Assembly (NCBI RefSeq): GCF_901933205.1
Contig: NC_044584.1
Location: 15,789,001-15,853,000, forward strand
Direction: 5' to 3'
Source of the DNA: Camarhynchus parvulus
Taxonomy: Eukaryota; Chordata; Aves; Passeriformes; Thraupidae
DNA: 64,000 nt
Positions within the stretch are counted from its first letter, which is position 1. Each line of letters begins with the position of its first letter. The notes below the pieces were generated by a model. That model searched no databases and was not told where the DNA came from. It saw nothing but the letters and a program-made list of their open reading frames with translations. Of the stretch, positions 12,550 through 23,700 are shown piece by piece. A program made the position numbers and the translations under genes.

Positions 12550-13900
12550 CTCTGGAAAACAACGGAGCAGCTCTTGGGAGACAAAAGCTATGCAAACGTG
12601 GAAATTGGGCTTCAATCACAGGTGGAGTAGCAAACACCAGCTCTCGAGTTTGTTGGTGAATGCCAAACGATCTTATTCACCCTGATCAGGATAAACAGCA
12701 AGGCATCGTTCCTGAAATCCGCATTAGCAGCACTCCTGGATGCAACAGCTGCACTCCCACCTTTTGAGGTCTGTTTCATTCATGCACTAAAATTCCCTCG
12801 GAGTGCCACAGTGCCCCCTTAGGTACGAATGCATCCACAGGATAAGGTCTGTAGCATGGCAGCTCCTTTTTTGTTTTAACAGAGTGCTATAATTTGTCTG
12901 ACATAGCACAGCCTTTTACCCTACACATTTGAATAAACAAGCACTGTGTTTCTCTAGGGGCAGCGAAGCTGGTTAAATGAATCAGAAAACCCTGAAAATA
13001 TTGCCTGCCCTCAGTCCATCAGCTACTGGACAATTATTCAAGGCCCAGCTGTAAGAAAAACAGATGGTGAGTGAGCATTAGTACCGTGGACTTCTTTGCA
13101 CTCATGCAGTCATAAGCAGAGGTTGTACGTTCTCACACAAAAATTGCCATGAAATAGCAGAGTGAGGAACAAAATCGTGCAAAGACTCCAATTTATAAGA
13201 TAACAGATGCTTAAAATTTTCAAGTACTAAAGTCAGATTAACTGATTTTACAGGACAGCCACAGAGCGAGTACTATGAAAGGACCAGGCAAAGAAAGGCA
13301 GTGTTCTCATGATTGGTTTAAGCAGTGTCACCATAAAACATCAGTTATTGAATTCTACTGACATACCTGAACCTTTGAAGAGTCGCTGAAGTATAAAATG
13401 CAAAAACTAGATACTCAGAACTGTAACTGCAGTGGTGGCATTCAGCAATTGATGTGCTTTTGCTCTATTAAAAAAAAGTTAAACTGTATCCGGGAACTGT
13501 TTGAATTGTTCATCCATTCAATTTTTTACACAATTTTAGCACAAAGATAATCAGTTCTAATCCTTATTCCATTATTGACACTATTGACTGCATCAATTGA
13601 AATTGCTACCAAATAAATCAACGTTGAATTAAGCCATGAAGAAACAATGTGATAAAAAGTCTTCCAGGCTCCTATAAATCATCAGATCCAGAAGCATGAC
13701 ATAAGTAACTGAGAGGGGAATTCAGCTTTTCTCCATAGCCATAATGCTTAAGGCCCAAATAAAATTACACTAATTTACCATGTAAGCAGTAATGGAATAG
13801 CTGAGGTAGAGATGGAGGTTTTGTTGGTTTCTGCTTTGTTTTCATGGTGGATTCTTTCCATCATTGATATGAGAGCTGTACCATGAACTACTTTGTTAAA
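12550..13900. promoter_or_regulatory. Conserved-looking noncoding block (possible enhancer cluster)
   Basis: The block is free of recognisable repeats and dense in homeodomain-type ATTA/TAAT cores, TGATTT/ATCAATTG motifs and E-box-like sites. It also contains the possible exon at 12958-13066. Its texture resembles conserved noncoding DNA near developmental genes. This is inference from motif texture only, as I could not align it to other birds. Confidence 0.25.
12958..13066 (+). other. Candidate internal exon, 109 nt (unidentified)
   Basis: The segment is bounded by an acceptor-like sequence ending GTGTTTCTCTAG (AG at 12956-12957) and a strong donor, GATG|GTGAGT (GT at 13067-13068). One frame is open throughout, beginning GQRSWLNESENP and giving 36 codons plus one base; the other two frames contain stops. 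In that frame a TAG overlaps the acceptor and a TGA lies just past the donor, so coding would need splicing at both sites. I do not recognise the peptide and no neighbouring exon is evident. A chance combination is quite possible: a 36-codon open frame is not rare, and the splice signals are the stronger evidence. Confidence 0.22.
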
Positions 13901-15317
13901 GACAGAAAAGGTTGATATTGAAGTTTCAGTTCAATTGTTTTCGATCTGTGAATGTCCACTATGAGCAATTGCTCCATTTAAGAGGAATTACCCTTTGTAC
14001 AAACCACTTCACTATTTAAAACAAAGCACATCTATCATCATTAAACAGAAAAAAAAACCCCAATTTTAAAATAATGACAGCAGCATTGTACACTGTGACA
14101 CGGAATATTCCGTGATGTTTCAAAACAAGTTTGTTTTGTCACTTTACTCAGAAAACCCAACAGAATAACCAGGAAAACAGACCACAGTAAAACATCAGTT
14201 AACAGAGCTAAACCTCCATTAATATATCCCAAATCCCAATTTACCAGCGCTTGACATTTTACTATGAAAATTACTTCAGTTTACCATTGGATGTAAACCT
14301 GTAGTCAGAAATTGGGTTTTGCATTGATGTGCCATATGAAGGACAAGAGGAAATACATGTATGCAGCTGTTTCTAACCCCATGAAATGTTACCAAAAGAT
14401 AGGGTGCACTACAAATGCAACTTCCCTTCTCCTGTATCTTTAAATATTGACACTAAGGAAAATTCTCACCCAAAAGCATCCACACTTTCCCAGCTGACCC
14501 TGTCCTCACAGTGAAGCAGTGAAAACTTGCAAGGCAAAGCCCCACGTCCTCCCTCTGTTCAGTGCTGCCACTGACACAGTCACTTTGGGGTGATGCTGTT
14601 TGAAAAGTCACTATGGATTCCCATAGTTAGAACCATCTTATTAAGATAAAGTCCACATAATTCCAGGCCATTTCAAACAACTAACTCAGAAGCATTCTTC
14701 AGTTTCTGCTGGCTTTTTCAAGTGAATGTCTTATCGAGAGTTAATCTATAACATGACCTAGGCCTCTGTCCTTTATTCATTTCCAACTTTATTTTCACGA
14801 GTTAAACTTAAAATATTGTTAGGTAAAGCAAACTCCATGCATAAACTGTTTAAAAAAAATTCAGTTCCTCACTTGGTTCTTAAAATATTACACATGTGTA
14901 CAGTGAAATATATCAGAGCAAATACTCAAGTTTGTAACCCTTGGAAAAAGTAGTACAGCACTTCTGTAGCACACTGTGGAAAACAGTTTATCCATTTATT
15001 CTAAACTAACTGGTCAAGTGATGTCACTTACACAAAGAAATTATGGCCAATTTTAAATGACTACCAAAGCACAGATTTTTCCAAATTATTCATTCAGCTC
15101 CACAGAAAATCAGCATCCTTGTGGCTATCAGGATAAATAAATATTTAGTGACAAAGAGTGGCTTGCCCATCTTGAGAAGAATGCAATGCCTTTCACAGTC
15201 TTCCAAGAAAGACACATGTCCACTTGTAAAGCCTACACCTGACAGAATACCAATGTAAATACACAAAAATAAGAATAGTTGTCTTCATGAATTCTAAATA
15301 GGCAGTAAAAATTTTAC

Positions 15318-15337
15318 AACTGAGTTATAACTCAGTT
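15318..15337. repeat. Perfect 20-bp palindrome
   Basis: AACTGAGTTATAACTCAGTT equals its own reverse complement. The next bases partly repeat its right half ('agttataa'), so the local structure is a palindrome fused to a short tandem repeat. Such a site can form a small cruciform or bind a dimeric factor. No function is assigned. Confidence 0.9.
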
Positions 15338-16626
15338 ATAATACAGATGTCTGAGTTCATTTTAATTGAGGTGCAAGTGGGCAGACATATCTCAAGTGCA
15401 ATTTTTAGAGAGAAAAAAAAATACTTGATAGCTTCACAATATCTATTTACTGCTGGTCACAGGTTGCACAGGCAGGGAGGATTCACTAGTTATTAAGTTG
15501 CCACATAAAGCTTTTAGGTTACCTGTATTTAAGATCGATAGACAACTTGGTCGAGAGAGAAAAACGTTTACAGTTTCACTAAAATAGTGATATTTGCAGT
15601 AAACATACAAACCAAGTCTTTTTGTCTGTTTGCTCTAAACTATCTGATAGGAGAAAAAGAGCAAAAAACCCAGGTAGACTGTCATGGTAAAAGTTTATTA
15701 ATGCTTTTCAAAAAAAACCCAACTTCTTATTCCTTTACTGTTTCAAGCCAGAACCATGTTATATTGGCTTTGCAGGTGATGTCAACTCAGTCCTCTCTGC
15801 CTGGATAATTTTGAGATAAAGTAGCATGATTCATAAAGAAATACTTAACCAAATGCATAAAATAAGAGACCATATGTGAATTAAGAACATGATTATCTGA
15901 CTCTCTAGGAATTCAGAATAACTAAAATGCCAACCAGCGATCAAAAGAAGCAACAAGCAGAGAATTTTTGAACCTGCCACAATTTTCATCATAAATTTAG
16001 CAGACTTTTCAACCTATTATATAATTGTGATTAGCATACACAGGATGATTCTAAACTGACAATAGGATTAAGGAGATGAGAAAGCAAACATTTTAAAAAA
16101 ATTCTTTCAGTGTAGCAGCTAATCCACTTAAAGAGTTAAAAATTATCTGCTAGATACAGCGCTTTGTAAAGTGCATTAGCAATCACTTCTCATCTTCCTC
16201 TCAGATGGAATAGAGGCAGTTGAATTCCCTGTTTTAAAGTATTCATTAGAGTTGCATAGTTTCTTAAACCTTAAAGCAGTGCCATGCTATAGATGTGTTT
16301 GCATAATGATACTGCAATATCTCTCTGAGGAAGGTTATTGGAGCACCCAGCCTCATCTTTCTGTTATCCTTTATCAGCTCCTTGTGTGGCCATGTTGACC
16401 TCTCACCTGAATTCCCTTTTTTCCTTTCAAAAGCTCTATCTTTAACACACAACTTGTTCTTTGAGAAACTCAAAACAACAAACCCAGAGCAAAACACAGG
16501 AGTACATTTTGTATGTAACCACTAAGTGCACAAGTCACACTGGATCATTAAAGCTGATCTATAAATGCCATTCCCAAAACAGATCCAGGATACAGAACTA
16601 CCAAGAACGTACATTTTAGTTATGGC

Positions 16627-16673
16627 ATGCAAATTACTGAAATTTAAACACATCATATTTATCTGATGCAAAT
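16627..16673 (+). promoter_or_regulatory. Pair of POU octamer motifs
   Basis: Two exact ATGCAAAT octamers start 39 bp apart in a repeat-free segment. ATGCAAAT is the standard OCT/POU binding site. Pairing increases the chance of a real element, but AT-rich DNA produces such sites by chance. Confidence 0.3.
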
Positions 16674-17984
16674 TTTAATTGCAGACATGTGAATCCCTCC
16701 CACATGCATGGATAATCTAGGGCGCATGCAAGAATCTGTTATTATGCACTCCTAAGCTGGAAGTCAGAAATGGTTTATACTACACTACAGCAGAAAAAAC
16801 CCCCAAAACCTACAGGAGGGTTTTATCCTGAAAATACTGGTGCTCACTTCTTTCAGCAGTAACAGAAAAACAAATATCCCTGAATAAAAATAAGCTTTAA
16901 ATCTATTTTATTGGAACAAAAAGAACTATCGTATAACATATTTCAGGCTTTTGTGAATGCAGAAATAAAGTTAGACTTTCAGGGAAGTCAATATGCACAG
17001 AAACTGTTGTAGTGGAAGTTGGAAGAAATGCCCCTATTTGTTACAGTAGGCACAAGAATATTTTTTTCTCCTGAAGTTTCAAGAGAAGTAATAGGATACA
17101 CAGGATTAATCATTTTTGCATGATAACACATTTCTGTCTTGGCTCTACAGACTTACTAGATGACTCTGTAATGGTGGATTCAGTTATAAAATAGAGTAGG
17201 ATACAAACATGATTCCAAATTACTAGTTAAAAAAAAAAAGTGCTATTATACAGTTATTTCACACTATAGCAGAGAGGGGGTACCAATTATTAAATAATTT
17301 ACAAAGAGAGAGTATTTTTTAAATAATTTTAAAAAATCCTCTAAGCAAAAATGTAATTATTTTTTTTAAATATAATTGAAAATTAAGTAGAAATTGGTAT
17401 TGTTTTGCTGATACCCAAAAATTTTTCATACCCAGTCCTATATACTTCAGTGATATAAGTGTTCTGCACAGATATATCTTTATAAATCATCATTTTCCCT
17501 GTGAACTAAAAACCAGCTTGGCTTTAATCAGCAGCATGTTTTAACACAGACTTAAAATTCCTGTCTTCAAAGAAGGCTTAAACAAAATTGCCATTGGGCA
17601 CATTTACATTAGAAGTATAATTTATGCCTGCAAGTGAATAAAGAGCAGTCCTTTATGGCTGAAACTCTGCTACAGCATCCACGAGAAACACAGGCACAGT
17701 ACTGTGTTAAATATCTATAAACATCACCAACAGAGACACTGCAAAAAAAAAATAAAATAAACCGACACCAAAATACCAAAAGATATGCGAAGGCTCGATG
17801 CTCTGTTAAAACATATTTTCTACTCACTCTCACATTCTTAAGTGCAGGCACAACACTCGCTCCACACGGTGGGAGACATTTATACAGTCTGTTCACAGAA
17901 AAAATACCTCCCCGACTGCAAATCCCCCGAACGACGCTGACAAAGCAAGCACCGCGAGGAAAAGGAAAAGTTAAGCAAACTTAC

Positions 17985-18128
17985 CTGCTGTAAGTACATA
18001 AAAGTCAAGGCACAGGAGAGCTGGGGACACATGCCCACATTCGGCAGTGCCACGCAGGTTGCACCCGTAAGGGGATGCTGCATGGTGTTGCTCTGAAGTC
18101 TACGTAGAACAAGTGAGGGGGCTTGCAT
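17985..18128 (-). other. Candidate minus-strand first coding exon (unidentified)
   Basis: The minus strand is open from an ATG at 18128 to the donor CAG|GTAAGT, whose last exonic base is 17985. This gives exactly 48 codons ending in phase 0. A second in-frame ATG at 18083 has a better context (ACACCATG) and would give a 33-residue start, MQHPLTGATCVALPNVGMCP..., ending LTFMYLQQ. The donor matches the consensus at all eight central positions. The upstream sequence resembles a 5' UTR or promoter. I do not recognise the peptide, and it could equally be a noncoding first exon. A weaker plus-strand GTAAGT at 17990-17995 makes the strand less certain. Confidence 0.3.
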
Positions 18129-18424
18129 GCAAGCACGTTTGCCCTATCTTGTCACTATGGGTTGGTTGTTTTTTCTTTTTTTTTTTCTTTTCTCTCCCTT
18201 TTGATTATTTAAATAAGAAACGGTGTTTCTCGGCTGCCTTTCCTCTCTCCAGCGCTAAGCCCCTACATTCGTTTGTCAGCTAAGGCAACTTGGTAGGTTT
18301 AAACTACGAATTTTTAACCGAGAGGAAAAAAAGAAGACACAGCCTGCAGCCTATTGATGAGCAAATGGAACTTCCTCAATGACAGAGAGCTGAAGCTTGT
18401 CTCACAACAGTAGCTGCTGACTAG

Positions 18425-18444
18425 GAGAGAGAGAGAGAGAGAGA
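18425..18444. repeat. (GA)10 dinucleotide microsatellite
   Basis: Ten uninterrupted GA units lie inside the promoter-like segment. Read on the minus strand it is a CT tract, which is common in 5' UTRs and promoters. Confidence 0.95.
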
Positions 18445-18720
18445 CTCAGTGAGGCTCAGTCGGCTGGTGCTGATGCTGCACAGCTTCTCATTTGTCAAAT
18501 GGGTCCTAGGGCAGGGTCTTTACCACTCACCAAAATTCAAATACTGCATTTTAAAAATCCCTGGAGAGGATAGGAAAGGAGAGAAAGTGAGCGCGCTGCA
18601 TCGCAGGCATCCATGAGATCTGGGCAATTAGTGTCATTGCCCAGCTGGGACTGAATGCCTGTTATGATTCTGCACGCACACAGACACACTCACACCCTTC
18701 CCCCTCCCAGGACTCACACC

Positions 18721-21570
18721 TGACTGGAAAAGGGCTTTCCCCTTCTAAGAACACAAGTATGAAGCACAAAGTGGGAAAGGGAAAGAATCTCGGCTAGTCA
18801 AAAGGATTCCGGCAAATGCACAGCCCTATCAGCAAATGAGCTTTTTTTAAAACACAAATTAATTTTATATCTACATTTCATTCGCTATCCAGCTTCCCAA
18901 AGAAGCCTATAAAAGCATTACAGTGAAACTGTGCAGGAGCTGTGTAACCACTGCAGCACAAACACTGGGAATGAAACAGAATTCTATGGCATACCATGTC
19001 TACCTTACTGGGGGAGGGGAGCACACTTGGATAGAGATTGTATCTTAAAATTGGTCTAAAGCCCATCTCATCTAAAATTACAAATTTATTTGACAGCTAG
19101 TCAATCTATTATCAAGGAGTGCCCTATCAGGTTACATGGAAAAAATTACATTTGCAATTTTCAGAATTTAATGTTTACTTTCTACTTTGAGAACGATACC
19201 TCAAAATTAGTATTCCACTCTTGCCAGCTTTTTATTCACCCCCCCCCTTTATTTTATGGAGTAATAATTATTCATTAGTAGATCTAGTTAGTCTTTATGT
19301 AATAAAGTAGGATGTGACCTGCAAATCAAATAATTTATACTACAGCTTGTCCTTGAGGTCCTATATTACAGGTCTTTTTTTTCCTAAGATACAACTCAAG
19401 TATAACAGAAGATATTACTATTTTTAATTAGAATTTGACAAATGAATTAAATATTAATTCTTCAGGAAAGAAGGTCAAACCTCAAAGAACCACCTAAGGT
19501 TTAGAAGGGGTTCCTACTTTTAAAAGGACTCTGAAGAAGATTTGAAAATCACCTATTTTATAAGATACATAATTCCCACAAAAAGACATCTGAGACCAAG
19601 AGCTTAATGCTAACAATAAGCAAATAACCCACATACAAGAAAAGTCTATTTCATCAACAGCATAACTGGTTTGATATAACATCTACCCTTAAAAACAAAT
19701 AATAGTCCCTGCTTAACTGGAAACAGAATCAAAACACGTCACTGCAACTCAGGTGCTACATTAAAAAAAAAAAAAGTCTTTTTCATTCTACACGTGCACA
19801 CATACCTGCACCCACACAAGCCTCAGAGACTGATTTAGATCCATTAAGTCTTCTTCATGCAAAACTGAGTATTTTCCATCAGAATCAGTTATTACATCAT
19901 TTTCTTTCTCAAAAGCAGTCAATGCAACAAAACCAAGGTACTCATAACTCGGTAATCAACACCAAAACAACCATGCACAAACTTACAACAAAGGAATTGG
20001 GTTTGCCTTAGGAAACATCCATGCTTTTGCAGTTTATCATGGACTCATCTACTAAAACAGCCCAGATTGTTTCATCACCAAAAAAAAAAAAAAAAAACAC
20101 CCCAAAAAAACCCAAACAAAAACCCCAAACCACCAACCAAACAACCTCTCATGCCACAGAGAAAGAGCGAGTGAGGAGGAGGAGAAATGAACCCTCTCTG
20201 TGCCCTTTCTCCTTTTTTCATTCTTTCTCTGTGCCTTAAGCAGTCTCCTGCTCTGACAGGAGTATGTCATGCTTTTCTTCATTCTTTTTTATTTTTTTCT
20301 AGCCCAGGAAGGCTGTTATTCTGCAAATGCCCTAAGCTGAGAGAAGTTTTTCCTCAGTTCAGTTTCATATGAAATACCATAAATAATACATGGCACTTTA
20401 ATGAGACCTTATCAGCATGTTTAATGAAAAACAAATACGTTATGTAAGGTAACCAACTCCTTCTACATTATGTCAAAATCAAAGGCAGTATGCTTCCTAG
20501 CCAAATAGTTTGGAACTATATATGCCTATTCAATTTCCCAAAGTGAGGTTCTGGAACATGGTGATGGTCAAGCAAAGCTTCTTCTGTCTACTGCACTATT
20601 TTACAGCTAAAAGGACATCCATAAAACAGATTAAATTCTTAAAAGCAGTGTGTTGAACAACCACTTCAAGAGAATTTAGCACTGTCAATATAGCTAACAG
20701 TAACTGTAGAAGTGAATTTCTCATTGGCCTTTTATCCTTAATTTTCACCTAATTCGAAGTAAGAACAACATGACTCACAAATACTATGGATTCCTGATAT
20801 TTACATAATTATGTTATTAAAACAAGAACAGCAATATCCTAACTATCCAAATCATCTTTACACAGAGAAACAATAAACATACATAATTCAGTAGTGCAAG
20901 AGACCTAAAAAAGAAACACAATTCTTTAGCCTGATATATGCTCCTTCAAGAGATGCAGGGGAAAGTCATTACCAATTTTCATCCCTTCCAAGGATAACTT
21001 GCCATTATGTCTAAAAAGAAAAAAAGGTAACAAAGTGTGTTTTATTTTTATAAGTATAAAATCAATGTCTCTTCTTTAAAGCCATTTCCTTGTTTACACA
21101 CACTTTTGTCCCTAACCCAGCCCATTAATCACCCCCACAGTCCCAGTTATGGCTATATATACCCTAAGTGCCACCAGAGCTGTGCCAAGGGGACAGGAAT
21201 GCCTGTGCACAGCCTGACCTTCCCCGGCCCTGCACAGGGACAGTGTCCCTGCAACAGCACCATGCAGTTCCACAGAGCAGCACAGACCCCAGAGACATCT
21301 CATCTGCACATTGGTAACAGCTCCATTTTTCATTCATTCGGCCACAACCAGAGTGGGCAATTGCCAAGGCCACTTCACCTCCAGCACATTTCCTACCATC
21401 CTTCAGCCCTCTTGGGTCAGCAACTGAACTCACCCCACGCTCAGCTGCTGATATTATCAAGTACCTATCAATTAACAACAAATATCAACATTTTACAATT
21501 AAAAAAAAAAAACAAACAAAAAAGAGTCCAACTATCTACACTGGTCCAGCTATCTACACTGCCCACATCA
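18721..21570. other. Unique noncoding DNA with simple tracts
   Basis: No gene or transposon is recognised. It contains a C9 run at 19239-19247 and a 71-nt tract made only of A and C at 20076-20146. A slightly more GC-rich stretch at about 21100-21470 holds open frames without domain content. A short period-18 duplication ('ctatctacact' twice) lies near 21530-21560. Confidence 0.55.
20076..20146. repeat. 71-nt tract of only A and C
   Basis: It starts with an A run of about 18 nt and continues as mixed A and C clusters with no G or T. It resembles decayed poly-A-derived simple sequence. Open frames crossing it encode low-complexity Lys/Pro/Thr or Phe/Gly/Trp strings and are not genes. Confidence 0.85.
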
Positions 21571-21821
21571 GCCTCAGTGGGAGATCCTAGAAATATTCTA
21601 GGAGATTAAACCTTCTTCCACACTAATAATGGATGCATCTGAAATACAATGACTACTGCACCACCAGGAGAGGCAGCACTCCTTCCTCCAGCCTCTTTGG
21701 GAGTTCCTAGAAATATTCTAGGAGATAAAACCTTCTTCCACCCTAATAATGGATGCATCTGAAATGCAATGACTACTGCACCACCAGGAGAGGCAGCACT
21801 CCCTCCTCCAGCCTCTTTGGG
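21571..21821. repeat. 120-bp tandem duplication plus partial third copy
   Basis: Copies span 21571-21690 and 21691-21810, and the first 11 bases of a third follow to 21821. The two full copies differ at 7 of 120 positions by hand count (about 94% identity). Each carries an inverted repeat, TCCTAGAA-ATA-TTCTAGGA, with 8-bp arms and a 3-nt loop. The unit is not a transposon I recognise. The divergence shows that the duplication is not very recent. Confidence 0.93.
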
Positions 21822-23165
21822 TTGCCCATGTCATGATTTATGGCACAGGCAGAGAACTTGCAGGCAGACACCTTCTCCCCACAGTCACTGAGAACACCAT
21901 TTGGAAAACGCCACCAGCAGAGCCTGGATCAGTCTTGAACGTGCAAATAAAAACATGAAAGCAGAGAAACTCTGCAAAAAGGACCAACAACATTTCTCAC
22001 ACAGCTGACTTACAAATCCAAACCCACTTGTATTCACAATGCATCTGTTTATTTAATGCAACACTTTCTATTTAAAATCAACCACTCTGTTTGTGGTGAC
22101 CTGGCAGTCAACTTCAAACTAAAGTTCAAATTTTGCATTTCCAGACCTTTGACCTAGAAGTCAACCTTTGGAATTACCACAGCAGACTGTCTAACATTTC
22201 AGCCATTTCCAACAAATAAAGGAAGGCTCTGAAACACATCACCTGCACCACTACACACCTTCTTACACCTCAAACTCATCTCAGTAGTAGCCTACATTAA
22301 GAAGTTCACACACAGAGGATCAAGCATTAGAAGAAATAAATCACGACTGCATGTGAAATGCTCCATGTGAAGAAGGTAGTTTCTTCTCAACTTTCTAAAG
22401 TGGTTGATATGCTACAAAAATAAATCAGGCGAGTGGCATAGAATCTAACAGTAGAACAGCCCTTTCTCTAAATTCTCTTTATCTAACACCACATGAAAAA
22501 ACAGCTCCCTGGACTTGAAACCAGGAAAAGCGGCGTATTATAAAATTGAATAGATCAGTAACCTATTTTGATAAATTACTATCAATTATCAATATCTCTG
22601 CCTGTATTTCATATAGTATTCTATTTTTTGTAGATATACTGTATCTTTTTTTTAAAAAGTGGGGAAGCATAACAGAATTTTTTTATACTTTGTATTGTCA
22701 AAAAATATTAAATAGGGCTTCCCTCTGTTCTTGTAAACTAAAAGGCAACATCTCATCCTTCCAGTGGTATTTTCTTATTATGACTGTCCCTATTTCTAAT
22801 ATCTGGTTTATCTCTCCTTAAGTAAGTAGTTTTTTTGCACAAACATCAGGACATTACAGAGGCTCATGCTTACCTCAGGCAAGAAAGAATCACTAATTTT
22901 CTGTTTCTATTAAGCCCTGTGTTACATCCATTGACTTCTCCAGTACCTCATACCCAATCTCCAAACCCTCTGTAGCACAGAGTTAACCCCTTCAGCACCA
23001 CTCCACACATTTCACAAGCACTCAGCATTAACTCTAGATCTTTCACAACAGAAGCAGACAGGAGCCCTTATTTCCACCAAGGGGAGAAAGGCAAGAAAAT
23101 AAATAAAATGTTCAGCCTTTAGAGACTTAGGGGCGTGTGTTCCTTGGAAGGGGTGATCTCCCTGT
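21822..23165. other. Unique noncoding DNA
   Basis: No repeat family or gene is recognised. The plus-strand open frame near 22546-22821 is AT-rich and hydrophobic and lacks any recognisable domain. Composition rises sharply in G+C just beyond 23140. Confidence 0.55.
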
Positions 23166-23345
23166 TTTGGGGTATTCTGTGGGGAATCTGGGGGGATGCA
23201 AACAAGGCCGGTGTGGGTATTCTGTAGGGAATCTGGGGGGATGGAAACAAGGCCGGTGTGGGTATTCTGTAGGGAATCTGGGGGGATGGAAACAAGGCCG
23301 GTGTGGGTATTCTGTCGGGAACCCGGGGGGATGCAAACAAGGCTG
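23166..23345. repeat. G-rich minisatellite, 4 copies of a 45-bp unit
   Basis: Units start at 23166, 23211, 23256 and 23301. The two inner units appear identical and the outer ones carry a few changes. The plus strand of each unit has GGG, GGG and a run of six G within about 30 nt, which fits G-quadruplex potential. Because 45 is a multiple of 3, every open frame through it encodes a 15-residue repeat (plus strand about YSVGNLGGWKQGRCG; minus strand rich in Pro, Phe and His). I treat these frames as repeat by-products. The array abuts a CpG island. Confidence 0.95.
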
Positions 23346-23700
23346 GTTTAAGCCCTGCGGGCGGTTCGGGTGCGTGCGGAGCGGGGCCGGGAGCGCTCCC
23401 CCTGCGCTCCCGCTCCGCCGTTCCGGGCGCTCCATCTAGCGGAGACACGGCTCATTCCTTCCAGGGGAGAGGAAACCTTCCAGGGGACGTGGCACCTACC
23501 CGGGACACGGCACCTACCCGGGGACACGGCTCGGGCCCGTACACGGCCGGCACTCCCTCCCTGCGGACAGCGCTGCCCCGGCCCCAGCTGCGCCATCCCG
23601 AGCGCCCCAAACTCCCCCGCGATCTCCCTGGCTCCTGCTCGCTCCTCTGCCTTCCCGGCCGCTTTTTGAGCTGCATCAGCACCGAGACCCGGTGGGCAGG
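23346..23700. promoter_or_regulatory. Compact CpG island
   Basis: I count about 38 CpG dinucleotides in roughly 350 bp, against very few in the surrounding AT-rich DNA. Many GC-box-like and CCGG/GCGC strings are present. Near 23483-23537 are about three imperfect 18-19 bp repeats sharing GGGACACGG/CACCTACC. Open frames of 171 codons on both strands over this island follow from few stop codons in GC-rich DNA, and I see no domain in them. Unmethylated islands of this kind usually mark promoters in birds, so a noncoding or distal transcript start is plausible. Direction is not determinable. Confidence 0.6.
23483..23537. repeat. Short imperfect tandem array inside the CpG island
   Basis: About three units of 18-19 bp: 23483-23500, 23501-23518 and 23519-23537. 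They share GGGAC(AC)GG and the first two share CACCTACC. Together with the adjacent 45-bp array this shows that the island grew partly by tandem duplication. Confidence 0.7.

Larger units (their letters stand above)
13901..17829. other. Unique AT-rich noncoding DNA
   Basis: No repeat family or gene is recognised. Notable short signals are a 20-bp perfect palindrome at 15318-15337 and two perfect octamer motifs, ATGCAAAT, at 16627-16634 and 16666-16673. The tract 17280-17400 is very AT-rich. Open frames are short and unremarkable. Confidence 0.55.
17830..18720 (-). promoter_or_regulatory. CpG-enriched promoter-like segment
   Basis: CpG dinucleotides are clearly denser here than in the flanking DNA: about 11 in 17880-18120 and about 20 or more over the whole block by eye. 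The block also holds a (GA)10 tract, TATA-like sequences readable on the minus strand (TATAAAT at 17884-17878; TATTTAAATA at 18215-18206), and a possible first exon with a strong donor at 17985. The pattern fits the 5' end of a minus-strand transcript running toward lower coordinates. I cannot name the gene. Confidence 0.35.

Noticed and set aside
21037..21609. 190-codon plus-strand frame
   Set aside because: No domain is seen, the frame runs through an A-rich tract (Lys/Asn run) and into the 120-bp duplication, and there is an unrelated minus-strand frame of similar quality.
23119..23448. Proline-rich or glycine-rich repeat proteins of about 100 residues
   Set aside because: The 15-residue repeats come from the 45-bp minisatellite. 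No signal, domain or codon evidence supports translation.
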